The position numbers and the translations under genes are program-made. The notes under the pieces are model-generated. The model was not told the DNA's origin and made no database searches. It saw only the letters and a list, made by a program, of their open reading frames with translations. 22,847 bases of DNA from Solirubrobacteraceae bacterium (GTDB lineage: Bacteria; Actinomycetota; Thermoleophilia; Solirubrobacterales; Solirubrobacteraceae), in NCBI GenBank assembly GCA_025455895.1, contig JALOLQ010000002.1, forward strand, positions 1-22,847, in the 5' to 3' direction. How positions within the stretch are numbered: the stretch's first letter is position 1; each line of letters starts with the position of its first letter. Below are positions 1-6,491 of the stretch, in pieces.

Positions 1-289
1 TCACGAGGCGCCCGTCGCCGATCGCCACGAGGCCCGGGGTGAACGCGGTGCGGTCGAGCAGGCGCCCGTCGCGGCGGTCGAGCACCGCCCAGAACGCCTG
101 CGGGACCGGCCCGATCCGCACCTGCGCGGCGCAGAGCATGACCTGCGGGCCGTAGACGCCGACGTAGTGCCAGCGCTTCAGCGGGCGCCCGTCGCGCAGC
201 AGCGGCATCCGCGCCGGGGGCAGCGGCATCCCCACGGGGCGCGCGCTGCCGTCCGCGCGCCAGGGCAGCGGGCCGCGGGCCACGGTCAC
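1..289 (-). CDS. DUF2804-like protein, N-terminal part (truncated by window edge)
   Basis: An open frame reads leftward from GTG at 289 and runs off the window, giving about 96 residues. The N-terminal part contains RPLKRWHYVGVYGPQVMLCA followed by RIGPVPQAFWAVLDRR, a pattern I associate with DUF2804, a family of roughly 330 residues with no established biochemistry. The start is chosen because GTG (289-287) overlaps the TGA of the upstream secreted-protein gene (288-286) in a GTGA junction, implying translational coupling; a second GTG lies at 283. No signal peptide is visible. The family assignment is from memory of the motif and is moderate; the reading frame itself is well supported by coupling and uninterrupted coding. 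Confidence 0.6.
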   Translation of the reverse strand, partial: MTVARGPLPWRADGSARPVGMPLPPARMPLLRDGRPLKRWHYVGVYGPQVMLCAAQVRIGPVPQAFWAVLDRRDGRLLDRTAFTPGLVAIGDGRLV

Positions 290-663
290 CGCAGCCGCGT
301 GACGGTGGCCCGGAGCCGGACGAGCACCGGCGCCGTCCCGGCCGGGTTCGGGTTCTTGACCCGCACCGACAGGCGCCGGTTCTCCCCGGCGCTGATCAGG
401 TCGCGCACGACGATCGTGAGGTCCGGCGGCGTTCCCGCAGCCGGGTCCTTCACGGCGCTGTAGCTGTAGCCGAGGTCGAAGCGCGCCGAGCGGTACTTCC
501 CGGTCCTCGGCAGGCGCAGCGTGCACGTCAGGGTCTTCCCGGCGGCCACCTGGCAGCTCTTCGTGAACACCTTCGGCGGCTTCGCCACGGCGCCCGGGGG
601 CGTTCCGGCGGCGGCGCCGGCGAGCAGGGCGGCGAGGGCGGCGAGGGCGGCGAGACGGCGCAT
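286..663 (-). CDS. Small secreted protein of unknown function
   Basis: 125 residues. The first ~25 residues form a classic Sec signal peptide: two arginines after Met, an Ala/Leu-rich core, and an AAAG region suitable for signal peptidase I. The mature part is basic and predicted beta-rich, with two cysteines about ten residues apart (C37 and C47) that could form a disulfide. It resembles small immunoglobulin-like or DUF11-like exported domains in overall look only; I do not recognise a family. ATG at 663 is preceded at 6 nt by TAGCAT on the same strand, suggesting a leaderless mRNA. It is first in a two-gene unit with the DUF2804-like gene. Confidence 0.7.
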   Translation of the reverse strand: MRRLAALAALAALLAGAAAGTPPGAVAKPPKVFTKSCQVAAGKTLTCTLRLPRTGKYRSARFDLGYSYSAVKDPAAGTPPDLTIVVRDLISAGENRRLSVRVKNPNPAGTAPVLVRLRATVTRLR

Positions 664-669
664 CGCACC

Positions 670-675
670 ATGCTA
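670..675 (-). promoter_or_regulatory. Putative -10 element of the secreted-protein operon
   Basis: TAGCAT on the minus strand ends 6 nt before ATG at 663. No ribosome binding site fits in that gap, so a leaderless transcript is inferred. No convincing -35 hexamer is seen. Confidence 0.45.
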
Positions 676-690
676 ATCGCCGCGCGGGGC

Positions 691-696
691 TATCGT
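691..696 (+). promoter_or_regulatory. Putative -10 element of the amidohydrolase-tetR operon
   Basis: TATCGT lies 40 nt upstream of the GTG start at 737. Unlike most promoters in this window it leaves a leader long enough to hold an operator (705-726) and a GGGAG Shine-Dalgarno site at 727-731. Transcription would start around position 702-704. Confidence 0.4.
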
Positions 697-704
697 TCGC
701 GGCG

Positions 705-726
705 AGATTGACTCGCCAGTCAATCT
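705..726 (+). promoter_or_regulatory. Palindromic operator, probably for the downstream TetR
   Basis: A perfect 9-bp inverted repeat, AGATTGACT-CGCC-AGTCAATCT, stands alone in AT-richness against very GC-rich surroundings. Its size and symmetry match TetR-family operators, and a TetR gene is the second gene of the operon it precedes. It sits just downstream of the putative -10, so bound repressor would block initiation. Autoregulation is an inference. Confidence 0.7.
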
Positions 727-736
727 GGGAGACCTC

Positions 737-1570
737 GTGCGCGCCGCCGTCATCCAGCTCACCGCCACCCCGGACACCGCCGCGAACCTCGCGGCGGCCG
801 ACCGGCTCGTGCGCACGGCGGCCGCCGACGGCGCGCAGCTCGTGCTGCTGCCGGAGAAGTGGTCGGTCCTCGGCCCCGGGGAGGCGCTGCGCGAGGGCGC
901 CCAGCCGCTCGACGGCGAGGCGATCACGTGGGCCCGCGCGGCCGCGCGTGAGCTCGGCATCGACCTCGTGGCCGGCTCGATCGCCGAGCGCGTGCCCGGC
1001 GAGGAGAAGCTGCGCAACACCTCGGTCCACGTCGGCCCCGACGGCGAGCTGCGCGCCGCCTACCGCAAGATCCACCTCTTCGACGTCGAGGTCGACGGCA
1101 CCGTCTACCGCGAGTCCGATCACGAGGCGCCCGGCGAGGAGCCCGTGCTCACGACGCTCGCCGGCGGCACGCTCGCGGGGATGAGCGTCTGCTACGACGT
1201 GCGCTTCCCGGAGCTCTACCGCGCGCTGACCGTCGCCGGGGCGCGGATCCTGCTCGTGCCCGCCGCCTTCACCGTGCCGACGACGCGTGACCACTGGGCC
1301 GTGCTGCTGCGCGCGCGGGCGATCGAGAACCAGTGCTTCGTGCTGGCGGCCAACCAGATCGGCGAGCACGCGCCGGGGCTGCGGTCCGGCGGGCGCTCGA
1401 TGATCGTCGACCCGTGGGGCCTCGTGCTCGCCCAGGCGCCCGACGGCGAGGCGGTCGTCACCGCCGACCTCGACCTCGCCGCCCAGGACCGGATCCGCGA
1501 GCGCCTGCCCGCGCTCGCCGGCCGGCGCCCGGCGGCCTACGGCGCACCGCGCGCGGAGGCCCGCGCCTGA
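737..1570 (+). CDS. Nitrilase-superfamily carbon-nitrogen hydrolase (omega-amidase/Nit2-like)
   Basis: 277 residues, the usual length for a stand-alone nitrilase-superfamily domain. The Glu-Lys-Cys triad is visible: E40 in LVLLPEKW, K111 in YRKIHLFD and C152 in SVCYDVRFPEL. The last motif (CYDxRFPEL) is typical of the Nit1/Nit2 branch, which hydrolyses small amides such as alpha-ketoglutaramate, succinamate or deaminated glutathione, so a cytosolic amidase is more likely than a true nitrilase. The substrate cannot be read from sequence. The GTG start at 737 has GGGAG 5 nt upstream and gives the family's standard N-terminus (RAAVIQLT). Its TGA overlaps the ATG of the tetR gene by one base, so the two are co-translated and presumably co-regulated through the palindrome at 705-726. 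Confidence 0.9.
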   Translation: MRAAVIQLTATPDTAANLAAADRLVRTAAADGAQLVLLPEKWSVLGPGEALREGAQPLDGEAITWARAAARELGIDLVAGSIAERVPGEEKLRNTSVHVGPDGELRAAYRKIHLFDVEVDGTVYRESDHEAPGEEPVLTTLAGGTLAGMSVCYDVRFPELYRALTVAGARILLVPAAFTVPTTRDHWAVLLRARAIENQCFVLAANQIGEHAPGLRSGGRSMIVDPWGLVLAQAPDGEAVVTADLDLAAQDRIRERLPALAGRRPAAYGAPRAEARA

Positions 1571-2181
1571 TGGCCACGCGCAATCCCAGGCAGGCGGCCG
1601 AGAAGCGCCGGCAGATCCTCGACGCGGCGGTCGTCGTGTTCGCCCGCCAGGGCTTCCACACCTGCCGCGTCTCCGACATCGCCGACGAGGCCGGCGTCGC
1701 CTACGGCCTCGTCTACCACTACTTCCGCTCGAAGGACGAGGTGCTGGACACGCTCTTCCTCGAGCGCTGGGACGTGCTGCTGGCCGCGATCCGCGAGGTG
1801 GACGCCGACGCGTCGCTCGCCGCGCGCGACAAGCTGCGCGCGATCGCCTCGTTCATCGTCGAGTCCTACCGCCACGACCCGGACCTCATGAAGGTCATCA
1901 TCGTCGAGGTCACCCGCGCGGCGAACTCGTTCGGCCGCCGGCACCTGGCGAAGATCCGCGAGGCGTACGACCTGATCGCCGAGATCGTCGCCAAGGCGCA
2001 GGCGAGCGGCGAGTTCTCCGGCGCCGTGACCCCCGCCTTCGCGGCGCTCGCGTTCTACGGCGCGATCGAGCAGGTGCTCACGGGCTGGATCTTCGATCTG
2101 CTGCCCGGGGCGCCCGAGGACTACGACCAGGCCAAGGACTTCGTCGTCGAGACGATCTGCGGCGGCCTGGACGCGGCCTGA
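1570..2181 (+). CDS. TetR/AcrR-family transcriptional repressor
   Basis: 203 residues. The N-terminal HTH is classic TetR: a helix starting RRQILDAAVVVFARQGF (residues 13-29) and the recognition segment VSDIADEAGVAYGLVYHYF (34-52), followed by SKDEVL. The all-helical ligand-binding half (about 70-203) includes DPDLMKVIIVEVTR, which looks like FadR-type regulators of acyl-CoA metabolism; the effector is unknown. The in-frame ORF extends far upstream, but ATG at 1570 is chosen because it overlaps the amidohydrolase stop (TGATG) and gives the right N-terminus for the family. It probably represses its own operon through the palindrome at 705-726. Whether it also controls unlinked genes could be tested by searching the genome for that palindrome. 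Confidence 0.92.
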   Translation: MATRNPRQAAEKRRQILDAAVVVFARQGFHTCRVSDIADEAGVAYGLVYHYFRSKDEVLDTLFLERWDVLLAAIREVDADASLAARDKLRAIASFIVESYRHDPDLMKVIIVEVTRAANSFGRRHLAKIREAYDLIAEIVAKAQASGEFSGAVTPAFAALAFYGAIEQVLTGWIFDLLPGAPEDYDQAKDFVVETICGGLDAA

Positions 2182-2210
2182 GAAGCCGCGGGTCGCGCCA
2201 CGGCGTGCGC

Positions 2211-2216
2211 TAGGGT
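2211..2216 (+). promoter_or_regulatory. Putative -10 element of the small membrane-protein operon
   Basis: TAGGGT lies 9 nt before ATG at 2226, within the 44-nt gap after tetR. No Shine-Dalgarno site follows it, consistent with leaderless initiation. Confidence 0.4.
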
Positions 2217-2225
2217 GCGGCGCGC

Positions 2226-2372
2226 ATGCCGCAGAACGACGTCGTCAAGCGCCTGATGTGGATGGGCTTCATCGCCGGGATCGAGGCGCTCGCGAGCATC
2301 GCGGCCGTCCGCCTGGCCGTCCTGGTCTGGCGCCGCGTCTACGGCGAGGACCCCCCGGGAATGGACCTGTGA
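2226..2372 (+). CDS. 48-residue single-pass membrane protein (DUF4235-like tail)
   Basis: This very short gene begins at ATG 2226 and ends at TGA 2372, overlapping the next GTG as GTGA. The product has one hydrophobic segment (about residues 11-35) and ends RRVYGEDPPGMDL. The end WRR-x-x-G-x-x-PP resembles the C-terminus of actinobacterial DUF4235 proteins, which are commonly found beside DUF3618 and holin-like genes, as here. It is much shorter than typical DUF4235 members, so it may be a reduced version. No function is known. Support comes from the tight coupling with the next gene, the promoter-like TAGGGT upstream and the clean membrane-protein profile. Confidence 0.65.
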   Translation: MPQNDVVKRLMWMGFIAGIEALASIAAVRLAVLVWRRVYGEDPPGMDL

Positions 2373-2554
2373 GCACCGAGCCCGCCACGCCCGCCCCCGA
2401 GCCGGCGCCGGCCGCCGCAGCGCCGCCTCCGCCGCTCCCGCCCGTCGAGCCCAAGCGCCCGATCACCGAGACGCGCCCGGAGATCCTGGTCGGGGCCGCG
2501 GCCGCCGGGGGCTTCGTGCTGGCCCAGATCCTGGGGCGGATCCGTGGCCGCTGA
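2369..2554 (+). CDS. 61-residue Pro/Ala-rich protein with C-terminal membrane anchor
   Basis: GTG at 2369 overlaps the previous stop (GTGA), and the frame ends at 2554. Residues 2-27 are almost only Pro, Ala and Glu, a flexible low-complexity arm. The rest, PEILVGAAAAGGFVLAQILG plus a basic end, is one membrane segment. This tail parallels the last 25 residues of the DUF3618-like protein two genes downstream (KPKVLVGAAVAGFVIGGG), suggesting related membrane anchors. I do not recognise a family for the whole protein. The start is inferred from coupling; no in-frame ATG offers an alternative. Confidence 0.6.
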   Translation: MSTEPATPAPEPAPAAAAPPPPLPPVEPKRPITETRPEILVGAAAAGGFVLAQILGRIRGR

Positions 2555-3026
2555 CCCGCGCGGGGCGCCCGCCGCGACGAACGAGACGGCGATGGCCGAC
2601 GCGATCCAGCGCGTCACGGCCAGCACGCAGAACCTCGTCCGCGACCAGATGGATCTCGCGAAGCTCGAGGTCCAGCAGAAGGCGACCGTCTTCGGCCGCG
2701 GCGCCGCGATCGCCGCCGCCGCCGCGACCTTCGTGATCGGCGCGCTGATCGCGATCCTGATCGGGTTCGGCTGGCTGCTGTGGTACCTCATCTTCCCGGA
2801 CCAGATGTTCTTCTGGGGCTTCTTCCTCGAGGCCGTGATCCTGCTCGTGCTGGGCGCGCTCGCGGGCTTCCTCGCCTACAAGGCCTTCCAGAAGGCCCAG
2901 AGCCCGGTTCCCGATCAGGCGCTCGCCGCCGCCCGGGAGACCCAGGCCACGATCCAGGTCGAGACGACGCTCATGAAGGAGCAGGTCCGCGAGGTCGTCA
3001 CCACCCCGGAGGACCAGCGCCCGTGA
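2544..3026 (+). CDS. Phage-holin-family / YqjE-like membrane protein
   Basis: 160 residues. An amphipathic N-terminal helix rich in charged residues (about 18-48, TASTQNLVRDQMDLAKLEVQ) is followed by two membrane segments (about 54-83 and 91-113) and a polar C-terminal helix. This is the layout of the holin superfamily III / DUF1469 (YqjE) proteins. Despite the name, chromosomal members are not lysis proteins; they are linked to envelope stress or ribosome/membrane association in proteobacteria. GTG at 2544 overlaps the previous gene by 11 nt; ATG at 2592 is an alternative start that would remove the first 16 residues. Its TGA overlaps the next GTG as GTGA. Confidence 0.85.
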   Translation: MAADPRGAPAATNETAMADAIQRVTASTQNLVRDQMDLAKLEVQQKATVFGRGAAIAAAAATFVIGALIAILIGFGWLLWYLIFPDQMFFWGFFLEAVILLVLGALAGFLAYKAFQKAQSPVPDQALAAARETQATIQVETTLMKEQVREVVTTPEDQRP

Positions 3027-3271
3027 GCATGCCGCAGACCCCGCCTCCCGGGCCGCGCCCGCAGCGCACGCCCGAGGAGATCCGCGCCTCGATCGCCGCC
3101 AACCAGGCGCAGCTGGCCCGCAGCCTCACCGACCTGCGCGGCGAGGTCGTCGCCGTCGCCGACTGGCGCGCGCAGATCAACCGCCACAAGCCGAAGGTGC
3201 TCGTCGGCGCCGCGGTCGCCGGGTTCGTGATCGGCGGCGGGATCGCCGCCCTCATCGGCCGCCGGCGCTGA
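3023..3271 (+). CDS. DUF3618-family small membrane protein
   Basis: 82 residues. The segment RTPEEIRASIAANQAQLARS (residues 16-35) fits DUF3618, in which an N-terminal PEEI-x-x-x-I helix precedes a coiled-coil-like stretch and a C-terminal membrane anchor (about 59-78, VLVGAAVAGFVIGGGIAALI) ending in arginines. Such proteins lie next to holin/YqjE-like genes in many actinobacteria and resemble the YqjD/ElaB class that can tether ribosomes to the membrane; that role is not shown for this family. GTG at 3023 is chosen for the GTGA overlap; ATG at 3029 is a possible alternative. Its TGA is immediately adjacent to the stop of the convergent degV gene, leaving no space for an intergenic terminator. 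Confidence 0.85.
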   Translation: MSMPQTPPPGPRPQRTPEEIRASIAANQAQLARSLTDLRGEVVAVADWRAQINRHKPKVLVGAAVAGFVIGGGIAALIGRRR

Positions 3272-4132
3272 TCAGGCCAGCAGCGCCGGGCTGAGCCCGC
3301 CGACGCCGATCAGCCCGGGCCCGGCGTGGGTGCCGATCACCGGGCCGATCTCCGAGAGGAAGACGGGCTCGGTGCCGAAGATCTCCAGGCCCGCCTCGCG
3401 CAGCCGCTCGGCCTGTGCCGGCGCCTGGATGTGCTGGACGACCCACGCCTCGCGGCCGTCGGCCTTCAGGTCGCGCAGGAACTCGACCATCCGCTCGAAG
3501 GCCCGCTTCTCGGTGCGCACCCGCTCGACCGGCGTGATCGCGTCGTCGAAGGTGAGGATCGGCTTGATCTTCAGCGCGCCGCCGACCCAGGCCTGCGCGC
3601 CGCCGATCCGCCCGCCGCGGCGCAGGTACTCGAGCGTGTCGACGGCGAACCAGATCCGCACGTCGTCGGCGGCCGCGTGCGCCCGCGCCGCGACCTGCTC
3701 GACGTCGTGGCCCGCCCGCGCGGCGGCGGCCGTGGCGAGCACGATCAGGCCGAGCCCGCCGCAGGCGCTGCGCGAGTTGACCACTTCGATCCGGCGCTGG
3801 CCGCCGCGGCCGGTGAGCTCGGCGGCCGCCTGGCCCGCCGCCTCGCACGTGCCCGAGATCCCGGCCCCGAGGTGCACCGAGACGATGTCCAGGCCGGCCT
3901 CCAGGAGCGGCTCGTAGACCTCCAGGAAATCCCCGATCGACGGCTGCGAGGTCGTCGGGAGGTCGCTCTGGGTGGTGAGCCGGCGGTAGAACTCGTCGAA
4001 GTCCGGCAGGTCGGTCTCGCGCACGAGCGTCCCGCCGTCGTTCGAGTAGAGGCTCACCTGGTGCAGCCCGGCCTCCTGCGCGACCGCCCGGGGCAGGTAA
4101 TGGGTCGAGTCGGTGACCACGGCGACGGGCAT
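3272..4132 (-). CDS. DegV-family fatty-acid-binding protein (FakB-like)
   Basis: 286 residues, normal for DegV. Visible hallmarks are VVTDST at the N-terminus, TTSQPS (60-65) and GISGT (91-95), which supply the Thr/Ser residues binding the fatty-acid carboxylate. DTLEYLRRGGRIGG, ALKIKPIL and GPVIGTHAGPGLIG complete the family signature. In Firmicutes the FakB subunits hold a fatty acid for phosphorylation by FakA; no kinase is visible here, so the partner must lie elsewhere. The product is cytosolic. ATG at 4132 has TAGGCT 7 nt upstream, pointing to a leaderless mRNA. It converges on the small membrane-protein operon with directly abutting stop codons. Confidence 0.93.
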   Translation of the reverse strand: MPVAVVTDSTHYLPRAVAQEAGLHQVSLYSNDGGTLVRETDLPDFDEFYRRLTTQSDLPTTSQPSIGDFLEVYEPLLEAGLDIVSVHLGAGISGTCEAAGQAAAELTGRGGQRRIEVVNSRSACGGLGLIVLATAAAARAGHDVEQVAARAHAAADDVRIWFAVDTLEYLRRGGRIGGAQAWVGGALKIKPILTFDDAITPVERVRTEKRAFERMVEFLRDLKADGREAWVVQHIQAPAQAERLREAGLEIFGTEPVFLSEIGPVIGTHAGPGLIGVGGLSPALLA

Positions 4133-4139
4133 TGCGGGC

Positions 4140-4145
4140 AGCCTA
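4140..4145 (-). promoter_or_regulatory. Putative -10 element of degV
   Basis: TAGGCT on the minus strand, 7 nt before ATG at 4132. It is divergent from the TACCCT element of the SDR gene at 4186-4191. Confidence 0.4.
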
Positions 4146-4185
4146 GTGGACGTCCGGGAGCCTCCGGAGCGCGCTGCGGCCGGGC

Positions 4186-4191
4186 TACCCT
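4186..4191 (+). promoter_or_regulatory. Putative -10 element of the SDR operon
   Basis: TACCCT followed by only 6 nt and then GTG at 4198. This is the shortest kind of -10-to-start spacing and implies that transcription begins at or next to the start codon. Confidence 0.45.
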
Positions 4192-4197
4192 TGGCGC

Positions 4198-5262
4198 GTG
4201 GGCATCACGCTCGTCACCGGCGCGACCGGCCTCGTCGGCTCGCATCTGACCCGCCAGCTGGTCGAGCGCGGCGACACGGTGCGGGTGGGCGTCCGCGTCG
4301 GCTCGATGACCGAACAGCTCGACGGGCTGGACGTCGAGCAGGTCCGCGCGGACATCCTCGACCGCCAGGCGATGCGCCGGGCGCTGCGCGGCGTCACGCG
4401 GGTCTTCCACGTCGCCGGGCTCACGTCGCTGCGGGCCGGCGCCGACTCGCACTTCCGGGTCAACGTGGACGGCACGCGGATCGTCATGGAGGAGGCCCTG
4501 CGGGCCGGCGTCGAGCGTGCGATCCTGACCTCGTCGGTCGCGGCGATCGGACCCGCGCCACGCGGGAAGACGGCCGACGAGAGCCAGGTGTTCCGGGCCG
4601 GGCGCTTCGGGCTCCCGTACGTCAACGCCAAGCACGAGGCGGAGAACGAGGCGCTGCGGATCGCCGCGCACGGGCTCCCGCTGGTGATCGTCAATCCCGC
4701 GCACGTCATGGGCCGCGGCGACGTCTACCGCTCCTCGACCGAGCTCGTGCGGCGCTTCCTGCGCCGGCAGATCCCCGCCTACGTGGACGGCGCGCTGAAC
4801 GTCGTCGACGCCGAGGACGTCGCGCGCGGGCACCTGCTCGCCGACGAGCGCGGCGCCCTCGGGGAGCGCTACATCCTCGGCAACCGGAACTTCACGCTCG
4901 ACCGCCTGTTCGCCGATCTCGGCCGCCTCTCCGGGGTCGAGCCGCCGGCGGTGAAGCTGCCGCTGCCGGTGGCCATCCAGGTCGCCGCGGCCGCCGAACG
5001 GGCCTCCGACCGCCCGGTGATCACCGTCGGCGAGGTGAAGGCCGCCTCGCTGTGGTGGGCGTTCCGCTCGACGAAGGCCAAGCGCGAGCTCGGCTGGAAG
5101 CCCGCCCACCACGACGACACGCTCGTGAGCACGATCGAGTGGTACCGCGAGCGCGAGCCCCGCGGGCTCGCGCCGGCCGGCTCGCGGCAGCCGATGCTGC
5201 TGCGGCTGACGGGCTTCGGCGTGCGCCGCGTGCAGGGGCTGGCCGGCGTGGTGGGCGGCTGA
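4198..5262 (+). CDS. Extended-SDR NAD(P)-dependent epimerase/dehydratase family protein
   Basis: 354 residues. The Rossmann motif TGATGLVG (7-14), the active-site Ser region TSSVAAIG (111-118) and the catalytic Y141-x3-K145 (YVNAKHEAE) place it in the extended short-chain dehydrogenase/reductase group. The overall look is of dihydroflavonol-4-reductase-like or HpnA-type sugar epimerases, but the substrate is unknown; no hopanoid genes are visible nearby. The C-terminal ~40 residues beyond REREP are an atypical extension ending VVGG. GTG at 4198 gives the standard GITLVTGATG start. The stop overlaps the next gene's ATG by one base (TGATG), so the small thioredoxin-fold protein is co-translated. 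Confidence 0.9.
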   Translation: MGITLVTGATGLVGSHLTRQLVERGDTVRVGVRVGSMTEQLDGLDVEQVRADILDRQAMRRALRGVTRVFHVAGLTSLRAGADSHFRVNVDGTRIVMEEALRAGVERAILTSSVAAIGPAPRGKTADESQVFRAGRFGLPYVNAKHEAENEALRIAAHGLPLVIVNPAHVMGRGDVYRSSTELVRRFLRRQIPAYVDGALNVVDAEDVARGHLLADERGALGERYILGNRNFTLDRLFADLGRLSGVEPPAVKLPLPVAIQVAAAAERASDRPVITVGEVKAASLWWAFRSTKAKRELGWKPAHHDDTLVSTIEWYREREPRGLAPAGSRQPMLLRLTGFGVRRVQGLAGVVGG

Positions 5263-5519
5263 TGGCGACGCTCTACCGCTGCGGCACCCCGACCGACCGG
5301 CTGTGCCCCTGCGGGCGCGTCGCCCGCGAGCTGCGCCGCCACGGGATCGAACCGGACGAGGTCCGCGTGCCCCGGCGCCGGAGCGAGCGCGACGAGGTCG
5401 CGGCGCTGAGCGGCCAGCGGACCGTTCCGCTGCTCGTGCTCGACGGGGAGGCGATCTGCGACTCGCACCGGATCGTCGAGCACCTCGCCTGGCGTGCGGA
5501 GCGCGGCGCCGCCGCGTAG
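5262..5519 (+). CDS. Glutaredoxin/GST-N-terminal-like thioredoxin-fold protein
   Basis: 85 residues, one thioredoxin-fold domain. It begins MATLYRCGTPTD, carries CPCG at residues 15-18 where glutaredoxins have CPxC, and has the cis-proline segment TVPLLVLDG and then ICDSHRIVEHL, typical of GST N-terminal domains. The spacing C-P-C rather than C-P-x-C makes normal dithiol chemistry doubtful; C7 upstream could be the partner cysteine. It may bind a thiol cofactor or act as a small redox adaptor. The frame extends far upstream, but ATG at 5262 overlaps the SDR stop by one base and gives the correct fold boundary. Function with the SDR is inferred only from coupling. Confidence 0.8.
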   Translation: MATLYRCGTPTDRLCPCGRVARELRRHGIEPDEVRVPRRRSERDEVAALSGQRTVPLLVLDGEAICDSHRIVEHLAWRAERGAAA

Positions 5520-5525
5520 GGCGCG

Positions 5526-5543
5526 CCGTTACCTCACAGGGAA
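5526..5543 (+). promoter_or_regulatory. Possible operator: CCGTTACC and imperfect inverted repeat
   Basis: CCGTTACC (5526-5533) overlaps an imperfect inverted repeat TTACCT-CAC-AGGGAA (5529-5543, five of six positions paired) upstream of the XRE/MmyB gene. The same octamer recurs at 6407-6414 before the next gene. A regulator site is inferred. Confidence 0.35.
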
Positions 5544-5566
5544 GTGCCGCGCGCGCGGCGCGCCGG

Positions 5567-5572
5567 TAGCGT
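5567..5572 (+). promoter_or_regulatory. Putative -10 element of the XRE/MmyB regulator gene
   Basis: TAGCGT followed by 8 nt and ATG at 5581; no Shine-Dalgarno site in between. Confidence 0.4.
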
Positions 5573-5580
5573 GCGGCGTC

Positions 5581-6399
5581 ATGACCGATCTCGCCGTGGC
5601 CCCCGGGCCGCCCCGCGTCGGCGTGCTGCTGCGCGAGTGGCGCCGGCGCCGGCACCTGAGCCAGCTCGAGCTCGCACTCGAGGCCGGCGTCTCCACCCGG
5701 CACCTGAGCTTCGTCGAGACCGGGCGCTCGCGCCCCAGCGCGGAGATGGTGCTGCACCTCGCCGAGCAGCTCGAGGTGCCGCTGCGCGAGCGCAACGACC
5801 TGCTGCTCGCCGCCGGGTACGCGCCGGTGTACGGCCAGCGCGGGCTCGACGACCCCGAGATGGGGCCGGCGCGCGAGGTGATCGACACGATCCTGCGCGG
5901 GCACGAGCCGCTGCCGGCACTCGTCGTGGACCGCCACTGGGGCCTCGTCGCCGGCAACACCGCCGTCTGGCTGCTGGCCGAGGGCGTCGCCCCGGAGCTG
6001 CTCGAGCCGCCGATCAACGTCATGCGGCTCACGCTCCACCCGGACGGCCTCGCACCGCGGATCCTGAACCTCGGCCAGCTGCGCGGGCACCTGCTCGACC
6101 AGGTCGCCCGCCAGGCCGCGCTCAGCGGCGACCCGGCGCTCGCGACGCTGCTCGAGGAGCTCGAGGGCTATCCCGGCTCCGGCGACGAGGCCCCGCGCCG
6201 CACCCACCCGGCCTACGACATCGCCGTGCCGACGCGCCTGCGCCGCGGCGACGAGGTCCTGAGCTTCATCAGCACGATCGCGACGTTCGGGACCGCCGTT
6301 GACGTGACGCTCGCCGAGCTCTCGATCGAGACGCTGTTCCCGGCCGATGCGGCCACCGCCGACGCGGTGCGGCGCCTTACGGCGACGGACCCGGGCTGA
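5581..6399 (+). CDS. XRE-family regulator with MmyB-like ligand-binding domain
   Basis: 272 residues. The N-terminal HTH_XRE spans about residues 13-75 (LLREWRRRRHLSQLELALEA, then GVSTRHLSFVETGRSRPS). From about 100 to 265 it carries the MmyB-like (MLTR) domain, a PAS-like ligand pocket: LVVDRHWGLVAGNTA, then NVMRLTLHPDGLAPRILNL and LLEELEGYPG. Members usually control an adjacent gene, often an oxidoreductase, and bind fatty-acid-like ligands in the few characterised cases. Here the downstream neighbour is a small membrane protein instead. The in-frame ORF begins earlier, but ATG 5581 follows TAGCGT at the usual leaderless spacing and gives the family's start. The shared CCGTTACC before it and before the next gene suggests it regulates both. 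Confidence 0.93.
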   Translation: MTDLAVAPGPPRVGVLLREWRRRRHLSQLELALEAGVSTRHLSFVETGRSRPSAEMVLHLAEQLEVPLRERNDLLLAAGYAPVYGQRGLDDPEMGPAREVIDTILRGHEPLPALVVDRHWGLVAGNTAVWLLAEGVAPELLEPPINVMRLTLHPDGLAPRILNLGQLRGHLLDQVARQAALSGDPALATLLEELEGYPGSGDEAPRRTHPAYDIAVPTRLRRGDEVLSFISTIATFGTAVDVTLAELSIETLFPADAATADAVRRLTATDPG

Positions 6400-6406
6400 C
6401 GCCGGA

Positions 6407-6414
6407 CCGTTACC
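6407..6414 (+). promoter_or_regulatory. Second copy of the CCGTTACC element
   Basis: Exact repeat of the octamer at 5526-5533, placed about 80 nt before the membrane-protein start and within the loose inverted repeat GACCG...CGGTC. A candidate binding site for the MmyB-like regulator. Confidence 0.3.
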
Positions 6415-6491
6415 CCGGCGGTCATCGACCCGCCGCCCGCGAAGCTCGATGCTCCTGACGGATGCGACCTCGACCCGAAGGAGTCTCGACC

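Noticed and set aside
632..660. Short tandem repeat (GGCGAGGGC units)
   Set aside because: It encodes the Leu-Ala-Ala core of a signal peptide; codon repetition explains it.
4054..6207. A 717-residue minus-strand frame over the SDR and regulator genes
   Set aside because: Antisense artefact; the plus-strand SDR, thioredoxin-fold and MmyB genes have clear motifs.
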